Source of the DNA: Jackrogersella multiformis
Lineage: Eukaryota > Ascomycota > Sordariomycetes > Xylariales > Hypoxylaceae
DNA length: 64,000 nucleotides
Assembly (NCBI GenBank): GCA_902806575.1
Contig: CADCXD010000004.1
Location: forward strand, 2,790,001 to 2,854,000
Reading direction: 5' to 3'
Positions 11,783 through 21,978 of the stretch are shown one piece after another (the stretch's first letter is position 1; each line of letters starts with the position of its first letter). The notes under the pieces were generated by a model. The model was not told the origin of the DNA. It did no database searches and worked only from the letters and a program-made list of their open reading frames with translations. The position numbers and the translations under genes were made by a program.

Positions 11783-14337
11783 ATGGCTCCCGATAGAGGG
11801 AGTACCGAGGACCCGCCTCCCTATGTACCCGAGGCCGGAGAGGATGCCGGAGTGGATGTCAAGCCTAGGTATCTTCCGGAGGGCCGCCACTTTACACTTC
11901 GAGGTGTTGCCGTCGGTCTGCTCGTTGGTCTGGTGTGAGTAGTATCCCGACCAGCAATAGGGGGGTTTCCTCTTTGTTACAGAAGCGAAGCCCCTCCTCC
12001 CCTATAGTACCTAAGTAATATAGAAGAAATAAATGCTGACTCTAAATTTTTGCAGAATATGTTTCAGCAACATGTATTTTGGATTGCAGACCGGTTGGAT
12101 TTCCATGATGACGATGCCTTCTAGTCTATTGGGTTTCGGTATCTTTAAGACTTTATCTCGTCATCTGAGCTTCCCTTTCTCCCCCGTAGAAAATGTCCTC
12201 GTTCAGTCTGTAGCTGGTGGTATGGCAATAATGCCTCTTGGCTGTGGATTTGTAGGTGTGGTAAGTAGCTCCAGACTCAACAACAAGAAGATAGTCATTT
12301 GAACTAATCGATCCGGGATACGGTTTAGATACCGGCTATGGAATATCTACTAAAGTCAGAGGAGCAAGGTCCGATACATCTGAGCATGTGGAAACTGATC
12401 ATTTGGTCCCTGGGTCTTTGCTACTTCGGCGTCGTCTTTGCTGTTCCATTGTGAGTTGAAAGTACTCCTTAGATGTAGTTAAAGACCGCATCTAACCTCG
12501 TCTAGACGGCGCCAAGTGATTATTAGAGAGAAGCTGAAATTCCCAAGTGGATTCAGTACGGCCGTTCTAATCGGGGTACTTCACGGTAAAGGGCGCAACC
12601 AAAACGGCGGCGCACTGGACCCATCAAAGGCCGAAACGTTTGGTAGTCTGGCACTTGAGAATCATCCCCTCGTACAGGCCGAGGATACCAATGGTGAAAG
12701 CGGTAGGGTTGGTTCAATCGACGAACCTACACGCATTGAACCAGATAAGCAGTATAGCTGGCGTTCCAACATCCGACTTCTCCTAATCACATTTGGAATC
12801 TCCGGATTCTACACAGTCTGCACCTACTTCTTTCCCGTGCTTCGTAACCTCCCAATCTTCGGGACCGTGGCAGCAGATACCTGGCTTTGGACTCTAAACC
12901 CAAGTTTCGCCTACGTCGGTCAAGGTATTATAATGGGACCTTCTACGACTATACATATGCTCATCGGAGCCGTTGTCGGATGGGGAATCCTATCGCCTCT
13001 TGCAAAATATCGAGGTTGGGCACCAGGGCCGATCAATGATTGGGAGAGTGGTAGTAAGGGCTGGATCGTTTGGACATCTCTTGCCATTATGTTATCAGAT
13101 GCTGTTGTTAGTCTAGGCTACATCGCTTTTAACCCCCTTCTTAAACGTGGACCGTCCATTCTCGCGGATGTTAAGCGACGATTTCAGCACGGTGGGCTCA
13201 GAGGTCTGTTGGTTCCCCGACCCAACGATTACGTAGCCGTTCGGACCAGCGAGGATGATTCGAGACCTTCGGCGGATATTGATAGCCTGGCAAGCCCGTC
13301 AGTTGAGCGCAGGGATCCCTTCAACACCCAACCGGTTTATCCCCAGAGAGTATGGGATGAAGACGATGCCCCTCCCGAGCAATTGGTCGGGGACAAGACC
13401 GTGGGCATTGGTCTTGTTCTATCGGTCCTCTTTTGCATTGCTAGCATCCACATCACATTCGGTAACCTGGTTCCCCTATATGCGACTGTCATAGCTGTGT
13501 TCATGGCCATGATATTGAGTATAATGGGAGTTCGAGCATTAGGCGAGACGGATCTAAATCCTGTTTCCGGGATTAGCAAATTGGCCCAGCTATTCTTCGC
13601 CCTTATCATCCCACAGTCTCACAAGTCGAGTGTCCTCATTAACTTGGTCGCTGGTGCCGTGTCCGAAGCCGGTGCACTGCAAGCTGGCGATCTCATGCAA
13701 GACCTAAAGACTGGTCACTTACTGGGCGCGGCACCCAAAGCACAGTTCTGGGGTCAGATTATAGGCGCGACTGTGGGTGCCGTCGTCAGCGCGTTCATAT
13801 ATAGACTATACACTGCTGTCTACGACGAAATTCCGGGTGACCTGTTTCAAGTGCCCACTAGCTTTGTGTGGATCTTCACTGCGAGATTGGTCACTGGAAA
13901 GGGGTTGCCCTATATGGCGAGGGAGTTCGCTATTGGTGGTGCAGTTATTTTCGCTGCCCTCACTGCGCTGCGTACCAAGGCCATCGGGAAAAGTTGGCAC
14001 GCCTATATCCCTGGTGGGATCGCCGTGGCAGTTGGTAAGAGCAGTCGTATTATACTCGATGAATCTGGTCCGTCGCTAACAACTTCCCTAGGCATGTACA
14101 ACGTTCCATCGTTCACCCTAGCAAGGACTATAGGTGGGGTTCTGAACTGGTACTGGAGGGTTCATCTGCAAAAGGACGACACTCCCCTCATCGTCGTTGC
14201 ATCAGTGAGTATCAGGGCTTCCTCTTGACCTACACAGACGATAACTAACATATCAATACTAGGGCTTTATTCTGGGAGAAGGCTTTTTAAGCATCATCAA
14301 CTTACTTTTACAGAGTTCTCAGGTTCCCCATCTGTAA
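11783..14337 (+). CDS. OPT-family transporter (YGL114W-like)
   Basis: Integral membrane transporter of the oligopeptide transporter superfamily. Six exons, join(11783..11934,12056..12260,12329..12450,12506..14034,14092..14204,14263..14337), total 731 residues with consistent phases. The N-terminal block YLPEGRHFTLRGVAVGLLVGLV, then CFSNMYFGLQTGWISMMTMPSSLLGF, is the OPT start with its NxYFGLQTG motif. Later blocks are FGNLVPLYATVIAVFMAMILSIMGVRALGETDLNPVSG, which matches the family's characteristic loop, and MYNVPSFTLARTIGG. There are about 14 hydrophobic segments. Yeast YGL114W is the remembered closest relative and its substrate is unknown, so peptide or metal-chelate transport is not asserted. 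The fourth intron (14035-14091, 57 nt) keeps the reading frame open. Confidence 0.92.
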
Positions 14338-14755
14338 AGAGAGAAAGAGAGAGAGAGATAGAATTTGCTAACCGAGGGAAGCTGATAGATTTCTAGTGTT
14401 GGTATAGTACTTAAAATCTGTGGTATATATTATCTAGCCGATTGGCCTGTAGCTTCCACGGCCCATACTTTTATACAATTGCCTAAAGATATTGGTAATG
14501 TACAACAAACATGCCACACTCTATCGTATGATCTTTGCAGCAATATACCATCAGAATCCTGTAGAGGTGACCCGTGAAAGTAAAACCGGAGCGGTAGCTT
14601 ACTGGGCTTGAGCTCTCCCCGCATTTGGGACCTTATTTATTATCCGACGCGGGGATTCAAATATCGACATTCCACCTTGAAAGGCGGACTAATAAGTTCT
14701 ACATCTCACCCAGCATACAGCACCTATCACCAAGCAATAGAAATATCCGGTCAAG
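14338..14755. other. Intergenic, GA-repeat then leader of hydrolase gene
   Basis: 418 bp between two plus-strand genes. It begins with a GAGAGAAAGAGAGAGAGAGA tract (14338-14358), just after the transporter stop codon. No ORF of note; the right part is the presumed promoter of the dienelactone hydrolase-like gene. Confidence 0.55.
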
Positions 14756-15935
14756 ATGCTGCTCAAGGAAAGCCATATCGATGTCCAAACAAACGTGGAT
14801 GGAAAGGAGACGTCGATGAGTAAGGAGAAGACCCTATACGTCCTATACGGCCGTACTTAGCTCCCCAGCTCAAGGCACTAACGTTGGGCAGGAATCTTCG
14901 TCTTCCATCCCACCATCTCGCAATATCCTAATGCGTATGACCTTGATATCCTTCCCATTCGGGTCTTTAACATAGGTTTGCGCTGATGTGTTGGCAGTCG
15001 ATTCCCTGGAGTTGTGCTATTCAGCGAGATCTATCAAGGTACCATCGTCATTTAGCATCGGCCAAGCAGGTCGAACGACTAGATATGCAGCTCGCTGACT
15101 AGTATATCGACAGTTACGGGCCCGGTAGCGCGATTTGCGCGTCAAATCGCAGGTCAAGGCTACATCGTCGCTGCCCCTTCGTCGTATCATGACTTCATTG
15201 GGCCAGAGGCGTTGGCCTACGATGTTCCAGGCACTGACCAAGGAAACGAGCTGAAGGTGAAGAAGGTAAAGCTGCTACACTGACGCAATTTACTGAATAA
15301 GCGTGGGCTGACGCAAAGATGCGTGTTAGACTCTCCAATCGTACGACGCGGACACATCCAAAACTGTTGATTACCTTCTCAGTCTTCCTACGTGCAACGG
15401 GCGGATAGGCACCAGTGGGATGTGCCTCGGTGGCCATCTCTCTCTACGAGCTAGTGTACGACCATCCCTTTCAAAATTGGTCATGACTAGGTACTGACAA
15501 GTCTTATAGTTGGATCCGCGAATAAGTGCATGCGTTTCGTTCTTCGCGACGGACGTTCACAGCCGCACACTAGGTCCCAACTCCGGCGTCAACATGTCCG
15601 TCCCGGGCCCGGAGAACAGTACCCACACGATCGACAGGTTCAAGGAGATCAAGGGCGAGGTGGCCATGATCTTTGGCCTAAAGGACACACATGTCCCGGA
15701 CCCGGGCCGCGACCTGATCCGGCACAAGCTGAGGAGCGCGGGTGCCGTGTTCAGCTTCTACGAGTTCGCGTGGGCGCAGCACGCCTTCATCCGCGACGAG
15801 CTGAGCAAAGATCGGTACGATCCGGCTATCACGAAGATCTGCTTCGAGGTGCTGCTAGAGCTGTTCGGCCGCATACTGAAGTCGGACCTGGGGCCGAAGG
15901 ATGACAAGCCTGAAGAGGTCGAGCACTTCTGCTGA
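14756..15935 (+). CDS. Dienelactone hydrolase family protein
   Basis: Alpha/beta-hydrolase of the dienelactone hydrolase (carboxymethylenebutenolidase) family. Six exons, join(14756..14819,14892..14934,14998..15038,15114..15265,15330..15455,15510..15935), give 283 residues. Every splice junction restores a family block: ETSMRIFVFHPTIS, then YPNARFPGVVLFSEIYQ, then VTGPVARFARQIAGQGYIVAAPSSYHDF, then the nucleophile elbow TSGMCLGGHL (Cys about 132), then LDPRISACVSFFATDVHS, then MIFGLKDTHVP (Asp about 201) and WAQHAFIRDELSK (His about 233). The Cys-Asp-His triad is complete. Bacterial relatives open dienelactone in chlorocatechol degradation; the natural substrate of fungal members is usually unknown and I do not assign one. 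Exons 2 and 3 are only 43 and 41 nt, which automated gene finders may miss. Confidence 0.93.
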
Positions 15936-17735
15936 TCATCTTTAGTCGGTAGTCTGTATCAAGTATACCGAAGATAGTCTTGGTTGAAATATCTGATTAT
16001 TCTCCTAATATACCTGATACCTACCTCCTATTGACTACATGCCTGCTACATCTAGTCCATAGGATCCACGAGCATCATGCATGAATACCTAGGTACGTAT
16101 GTAAGCCGTGATGCGTGACATTATATGGGTGTCTGCTCGAAGCCCACGCGGTCTAGAAACGGCCGTTTGTAGGTCTTCACTAATGGGACCTCGCTCTGAT
16201 TTGTTCGCATCTACCGAAGTTGAGACATGCAGGCACCTCAAAACGTTTCCGGAGCAATTGGTTGCTTACTAGAGGGTTCCTGTGGCTGAACGAAACCTCT
16301 TTGGGTGCCCAGTTGATACCAGACATGTATCATGAAGATACTTACATATACACACGCATACAATGTGTATGCTAGGTACACATAAGATGCAGATGTCTTT
16401 CTGCACCTACCTAGCTAGCTATCTAGCATGTGGATATCAAATATATTAAATTCGGGCATTGATGTTTTCCTAAGTGACTTGATTGGAAGGCTTCATTTTG
16501 GTATATGAATAATGAGGCTGATTGGAGCGATTCTAGATACTTCTCTACCTATCAAAGTTATCTTAGTGATTGTACGGTTTGAACCGTGTACCTAGGTAGC
16601 TCTGAATGCGATTGAGACTGAAAAGTCGAATTCGGAATGATGGGTACAATGAGAATTGTTGAATCTTCTAGAATTAAAAGCGCCTACCTATGTAGGTACC
16701 CAGGTATTCTGACGAGGCTTTGTACCTAGGTAGACGATAGGACGGAAGGCAGACAGGCACAGCCTACCTAGGAAAATAGAAAGTGAAAGAAAAAAGAACT
16801 GGAAGTTGCCTCACCAATGGATCCATTCCTGCCTGATGGCAAAACGAAGATAAGGGAAGGAAAAAGGGAGGAAAAAAAAGAGAAAAAAAGGGAATGAAAA
16901 AAGGTACATCAGGGTAGGTACTTTTTGTTTGTATCCATAGAGATGGATGGAAGTATTTTGTAAAACTGTAACACTTATTCTTTTGTGGGCCTTGGCGGAC
17001 TGATTAGGCCGGGCAACCGCCTGGCAAGCAGTTCATGGCGGTGATGTCAGTAAGTATTTTATGAGGAGCATGGCGGGGTAGATAAGTACATACATACGTC
17101 AATTATGTACTTAGGTACTTAGGTAGGATGGGTACGAAGGTACTTGAGTCTAAGTTACAAATAAATTTTCTTGCAGACAGAGAAATCACTGGAAATATGT
17201 ACCTAGGTATTCAGACAATCACTGTAAATCTTAAGAATAATAGGTAGGTACTTCCTTCTCAGGTACAATATTCGGTACCAGAATAGCGCACCTAATGTGT
17301 AGTGTACACGGAAACTGCCATTACCATCTAGGCGTTTCTACTGAATTCAGGAAGCTACGAGTTTTGTCTAGTAGACGTTAGGCGGAAAGTACCAGAAGCG
17401 GGTACCGACTCCAAGCAATTCGAGAAGATTCCTTGGCCCCACCATAGCTTCCACTTGTGGTTTTTATTAAACTGCACCCTCAAGTCCAAAAGCACATTTC
17501 TCTTCCCATCTTCATCTTAGACATCAACAACTACAACTACACATACAAATCTCCAAAGATTAACGCAAAACACATTAATCTAGATACCCCTCTCACTTTG
17601 GTACCTAACTTCATTGCGTTTTCCATACTTCACACGCAAGAGAATTCACATAAAATCACCGTAACACACATTTTCTCCCTCTCCAATACCCCGCGTCTAT
17701 TTTGATACCACAAATTCTCCTAAACATCTTTCACC
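15936..17735. other. Intergenic and promoter/leader of Hsp70
   Basis: 1.8 kb, AT-rich, no gene seen. TACCTAGGTA palindromes occur at 16086, 16589, 16723 and 17200. The last 400 bp contain heat-shock elements and an A/C-rich leader (CAACTACAACTACACATAC near 17527) that precedes the Hsp70 start. Confidence 0.6.
17346..17431 (+). promoter_or_regulatory. Heat-shock elements upstream of Hsp70
   Basis: A perfect three-unit element TTC-ga-GAA-ga-TTC lies at 17419-17431, about 305 bp before the Hsp70 start. A two-unit TTC-ag-GAA lies at 17346-17353. Alternating nGAAn/nTTCn units are the binding sites of heat-shock factor Hsf1. The match is seen in sequence; function is inferred from position. Confidence 0.75.
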
Positions 17736-19694
17736 ATGGTTGCCGCAGTCGGTATTGACTTGGGCACGACCTATTCGTGTGTAGGCGTCTTTCGAGATGA
17801 CCGAATCGAAATCATCGCCAATGACCAGGGTAACCGAACTACCCCTTCATTCGTGGCTTTCACGGACACTGAGCGTCTTATCGGTGATGCCGCCAAGAAC
17901 CAGGTCGCCATGAACCCTCACAACACCGTCTTCGATGCGAAGCGTCTGATTGGTCGCAAATTCACCGACGCTGAGGTTCAGGCTGACATGAAGCACTTCC
18001 CCTTCAAGGTCATTGACAAGGGCGGCAAGCCTATTGTAGAGGTTGAGTACAAGGGCGAGCAGAAGCAATTCACTCCCGAGGAGGTCTCCTCTATGGTCCT
18101 GACCAAGATGAAGGAGACTGCTGAGTCGTACCTTGGTGGCACTGTTACCAATGCTGTCATCACTGTGCCAGCCTACTTTAACGACTCCCAACGACAAGCT
18201 ACCAAGGATGCTGGTCTCATTTCTGGCCTGAACGTCCTTCGAATCATCAACGAGCCTACGGCGGCTGCCATTGCCTACGGTCTTGACAAGAAGGCTGAGG
18301 GAGAGCGCAACGTTCTCATCTTCGATCTTGGTGGTGGTACCTTCGATGTTTCCCTTCTCACAATCGAAGAAGGCATCTTCGAGGTCAAGTCCACTGCCGG
18401 TGACACTCATTTGGGTGGTGAGGACTTCGACAACCGACTTGTTACTCACTTCGTCAACGAGTTCAAGCGAAAGCACAAGAAGGACCTTTCCACTAACGCT
18501 CGTGCTCTCCGACGTCTCCGAACTGCCTGTGAGCGAGCCAAGCGTACTCTTTCTTCTTCCGCGCAGACCTCCATCGAGATCGACTCTCTTTTCGAGGGTA
18601 TCGACTTCTACACGTCTATCACCCGTGCTAGATTCGAGGAGCTGTGCCAGGACCTTTTCCGATCTACCATCCAGCCTGTCGATCGTGTCCTAGCTGACGC
18701 CAAGATCGACAAGTCTCAGGTCCACGAGATCGTCCTCGTCGGTGGTTCCACCCGTATTCCCCGTGTTCAGAAGCTCATCACGGACTACTTCAACGGAAAG
18801 GAGCCCAACAAGTCAATCAACCCCGATGAGGCTGTTGCCTACGGTGCCGCCGTCCAGGCCGCTATCCTGTCCGGTGACACTAGCTCTAAGTCGACCAACG
18901 AGATCCTTCTTCTCGATGTCGCCGCTCTGTCTCTCGGTATCGAGACTGCTGGTGGTATGATGACCAAGCTCATCCCGCGTAACACCACCATTCCTACCAA
19001 GAAGTCGGAAGTCTTCTCGACCTTCTCCGACAACCAGCCCGGTGTGCTCATCCAGGTCTACGAGGGTGAGCGTCAACGCACCAAGGACAACAGCTTGCTC
19101 GGCAAGTTCGAGCTTACCGGCATCCCGCCTGCACCCCGTGGTGTTCCCCAGATCGAGGTCACCTTCGACCTTGATGCCAACGGTATCATGAACGTCTCGG
19201 CTGTTGAGAAGGGCACAGGCAAGTCCAACAAGATCGTTATCACCAACGACAAGGGCCGTCTGTCCAAGGAGGAGATCGAGCGCATGCTTGCGGACGCGGA
19301 GAAGTACAAGGAGGAAGACGAGGCTGAGGGTCGCCGCATTGGCGCCAAGAACGGCCTCGAATCTTACGCATACTCTCTCCGAAACACGATGTCAGATGCC
19401 AAGGTTGACGAGAAGCTCGATGCCGGTGACAAGGAGAAGCTCAAGGCTGAGATCGACAAGGTTGTCTCCTGGCTTGATGAGAACCAGCAAGCGACTCGTG
19501 AGGAATACGAAGAGAAGCAGAAGGAGTTGGAGGGTATTGCCAACCCCATCATGATGAAGTTCTACGGAGCCGGTGGTGCTGGTGGTATGCCTGGTGGCAT
19601 GCCCGGCGGTCCCGGCGGCCCCGGCGGCTTCCCCGGTGCTGGCGGTCCCGGTGCCACCCAAGACGATGGCCCTACCGTCGAGGAGGTTGACTAG
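17736..19694 (+). CDS. Cytosolic Hsp70 chaperone (Ssa type)
   Basis: ATP-dependent chaperone of the cytosol and nucleus, 652 residues in a single uninterrupted exon. All three Hsp70 signatures are visible: IDLGTTYS (residues 7-14), IFDLGGGTFDVSLL (about 196-209) and IVLVGGSTRIPRVQKL (about 333-348). The substrate-binding domain follows, with the lid at about 510-610, then a Gly/Met/Pro-rich tail and the terminal EEVD that binds TPR co-chaperones such as Sti1 and the CHIP type. EEVD and the absence of a leader peptide place it in the cytosol, not ER or mitochondria. Codon use is strongly biased to C-ending codons, as expected for an abundant protein. It has heat-shock elements upstream. The lack of introns is unusual for this gene in filamentous ascomycetes as I remember them. 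Confidence 0.97.
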   Translation: MVAAVGIDLGTTYSCVGVFRDDRIEIIANDQGNRTTPSFVAFTDTERLIGDAAKNQVAMNPHNTVFDAKRLIGRKFTDAEVQADMKHFPFKVIDKGGKPIVEVEYKGEQKQFTPEEVSSMVLTKMKETAESYLGGTVTNAVITVPAYFNDSQRQATKDAGLISGLNVLRIINEPTAAAIAYGLDKKAEGERNVLIFDLGGGTFDVSLLTIEEGIFEVKSTAGDTHLGGEDFDNRLVTHFVNEFKRKHKKDLSTNARALRRLRTACERAKRTLSSSAQTSIEIDSLFEGIDFYTSITRARFEELCQDLFRSTIQPVDRVLADAKIDKSQVHEIVLVGGSTRIPRVQKLITDYFNGKEPNKSINPDEAVAYGAAVQAAILSGDTSSKSTNEILLLDVAALSLGIETAGGMMTKLIPRNTTIPTKKSEVFSTFSDNQPGVLIQVYEGERQRTKDNSLLGKFELTGIPPAPRGVPQIEVTFDLDANGIMNVSAVEKGTGKSNKIVITNDKGRLSKEEIERMLADAEKYKEEDEAEGRRIGAKNGLESYAYSLRNTMSDAKVDEKLDAGDKEKLKAEIDKVVSWLDENQQATREEYEEKQKELEGIANPIMMKFYGAGGAGGMPGGMPGGPGGPGGFPGAGGPGATQDDGPTVEEVD

Positions 19695-20266
19695 ATGGAT
19701 AATTCTCGATGATATTCCTAATTCCTTTTCTTCCCGGCGTTTTCCCAACCGGTGTAATGACACACTGAATGGCGGTCTCGGATTTCATGGGTTTGCACTA
19801 CTAGATTTTCTACTGGTAATGACGATAAAGGGCAAAAGTTGCGGTTTTATGAATTGCATGGATGTATTCTAGGCAGGAATAGTCCTACACGAAGCAATGA
19901 GATAATTTTCTGAAACAATCAATAAGTCTTGAGTCTCTCGTGATATGTAACTTGTATGTGACTATATGTAATACCTTTTGATGTGTTGTAGTTTTAGTAG
20001 GTATATTATAAGATTAAGAGATCATTGACTTGCACTATTTACCATTTTGAGAGACGGGATAGGTGAAGTGACCCAGCAAGTAGGTCGGTGATGCGTGTAC
20101 TAGTGCTTCTATATAGGTATGTGTATAAAGAATTAACGGATTTACCATGGTATACTACAAGATTGACTACATTCATTAATCGTATTAGAACTCGTAAATA
20201 ATAATACATCAAATATAACACAGCCCATCCATCCCGCCCAATCCAGTCCAGTCCAGCCCAGCCATC
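19695..20266. other. Convergent 3' flanks of Hsp70 and Emi1-like gene
   Basis: 572 bp between two stop codons. AT-rich 3' UTR-like sequence with no gene seen. Short CCAGTCCAGTCCAG and CCATCCATCC tandem words lie near 20228-20256. Confidence 0.6.
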
Positions 20267-21067
20267 CTAAGAATCTTGGGACTCCTGGGACTTGAGATAA
20301 GCCTGGATCCGGCGCCTCTTCTCGATCTCGCGGCGGCGCCACTCGTCGTCGCTGACGTCGGGCATCTCCAGCTCGCGGTCGAAGGCGGTTCCCGGCTCGA
20401 CCTTCTCGTCGCGCGGGTCCCAGACGTCGGTGCTGGAGGGGCGGCCGGCGGCGAGGTACTTGGCGTACTCCTTCTCGCGGTAGTGGGCGCGGATGGCGTC
20501 CTCCTTCTGGGGGGCGGCGTAGGCGCGCGTGCGCATGCAGAACCAGAAGTCGTCCCAGTGCTCCGAGCACGACCGCATGCCGCCCGACCGGTACACCGCG
20601 GTCCACTGCCCGCCCAGCGAGTTGCAGTGGAAGACCGCGTCGAAGGATTGCCGGCACGACATTGTCGTTGGCAGGAGGGACTCGGTGATGGGGTCGAGGC
20701 GCGAGGGCGTCCAGGTTTGGGAGGTGGAGGTGGAAGTGGAGGGAGTGGGAGGCGTGGTTTCCTGGGAGGAGGAGCCCCAGAGGGAGCTTGTCCAGGATGA
20801 TGAGGAGGGTTGAGGAATAGGAGGAGGAGAAGTCTTCTCGGGCGAGGGGGCAGGTGGAGGGTGCTCTGGCGAGGCGGGTTTGCTGTTGCTGTTGCTGTTG
20901 CTGTTCCCTCCGAATTCTGCTTGCAGCTGGGTCATGAACTTGGCGATTTCGGGGTCGCCGTAGTCGGATTCGGCTTGCTTTGTAGGTTTATTGGTGTCGT
21001 CGGGTGTGTTGGAGCTGGGACTAAGGCCCTTTGGGGGAGGGGATTGCGAAGACCACATCCAACCCAT
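20267..21067 (-). CDS. EMI1: Emi1-like twin CX9C protein (DUF3128)
   Basis: 266 residues, one exon. Residues 1-135 are low-complexity, Ser/Pro/Thr-rich and include a (Asn-Ser)4 tract from a CTG/TTG triplet-like repeat. The C-terminal half is conserved: CRQSFDAVFHC (Cys138, Cys148) and CSEHWDDFWFC (Cys167, Cys177) form a perfect twin CX9C pair, the fold of proteins usually oxidised by Mia40 in the mitochondrial intermembrane space. A charged helix DEWRRREIEKRRRIQAY ends the protein. In yeast, EMI1 is named for early induction of the meiotic regulator IME1. The family is DUF3128. Mitochondrial location is inferred from the motif. The coding sequence is very GC-rich. Confidence 0.9.
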   Translation of the reverse strand: MGWMWSSQSPPPKGLSPSSNTPDDTNKPTKQAESDYGDPEIAKFMTQLQAEFGGNSNSNSNSKPASPEHPPPAPSPEKTSPPPIPQPSSSSWTSSLWGSSSQETTPPTPSTSTSTSQTWTPSRLDPITESLLPTTMSCRQSFDAVFHCNSLGGQWTAVYRSGGMRSCSEHWDDFWFCMRTRAYAAPQKEDAIRAHYREKEYAKYLAAGRPSSTDVWDPRDEKVEPGTAFDRELEMPDVSDDEWRRREIEKRRRIQAYLKSQESQDS

Positions 21068-21978
21068 CTTTGCTAGGGTGATGTGTAGGTATAGCTTCGT
21101 ATGTATTCGTGTATATTGCTCTGATATGTATGCAGCAGTAGCAGTAGCAGTAACAGTATATGTTGGAGTAGATGTTGGAGCTCTGACAATTGTTAGGAAA
21201 ACTCTGTATAGGTATATTTCTTCGTATATACCAGATGAATAGAATAAACTGGAGATAATAAAACACTCAAACGGGGACGAGAGGATAGAGGGGATTACGG
21301 ACTCAAGTCAGGTCTCTTACAATGGCAGTGCGGGGGGTTGACGCGGGGCGGGGTGCGCAATATCGTAGGATTTTCTCCGTTGACCAATTCTTTAATTCCC
21401 GTTCCCGTAGAAGGTGATGATGAGCTTTGTATCCCGGCCAATGACGATCTCGACCAATGACGAGGTGCCTGATTACTGCACGCGGGTTGTGGTACGATCA
21501 ATATGATTAAACCTCTTACGGACGCAAGAAAATGGTCTGATACTAGGTAACTACCTACCTAGGTACCTAGGTAGGTACTGTAACCTCGGATATGCAGGTA
21601 GGTATTATCGAGGGTTTCGTACAACCCGGTTTATTAGATATTTTATACTCTCGCTGCTTCTCTTTCTCGTTGCTTGTTGCTTCAAACCTTGAAGCTCTTT
21701 CCGGCGAAGTATCATATTGTGGCTTGGGTACAGTACGGTTACACTTGTGGCGTCTTTATCCCCTCCAAATTGTGGCTTAATTTTTAAGGTCCTGGATCCA
21801 TGAATGATGACCTCATCGGCCTATAGGAAAATTAATGGTTGAACTAGCCGAAGCACAAACACCAATACATAATTTCCAGCATATTCCTTGAAGTCACGCT
21901 CACACACACACGCACTCTCTCTCTCTCCAGCTTCTCGCAAACCACAAGCATGGGGAAGAGTCGCGAACTTGCTAGACA
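21068..21978. other. Divergent promoter region, Emi1-like / Yme2
   Basis: 911 bp with no gene. It contains a 26-bp perfect palindrome of the TACCTAGGTA family at 21552-21577, a CAGTAGCAGTAGCAGTA repeat at 21135-21152 and, just before the Yme2 start, an (AC)n(CT)n tract at about 21901-21928. Confidence 0.55.
21552..21577. repeat. 26-bp perfect palindrome, TACCTAGGTA family
   Basis: Two overlapping copies of CCTAGG flank a central GGTACC, and the arms end TACCTACC / GGTAGGTA. The symmetry is exact over 26 bp. It is the longest member of the palindrome family seen in this window and lies about 400 bp from the Yme2 start and 490 bp from the Emi1-like start. Confidence 0.85.

Noticed and set aside
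19392..19763. Long antisense frames across Hsp70, and similar frames opposite CENP-C, UreG and RNase H2A
   Set aside because: These are shadows created by strong codon bias on the coding strand.
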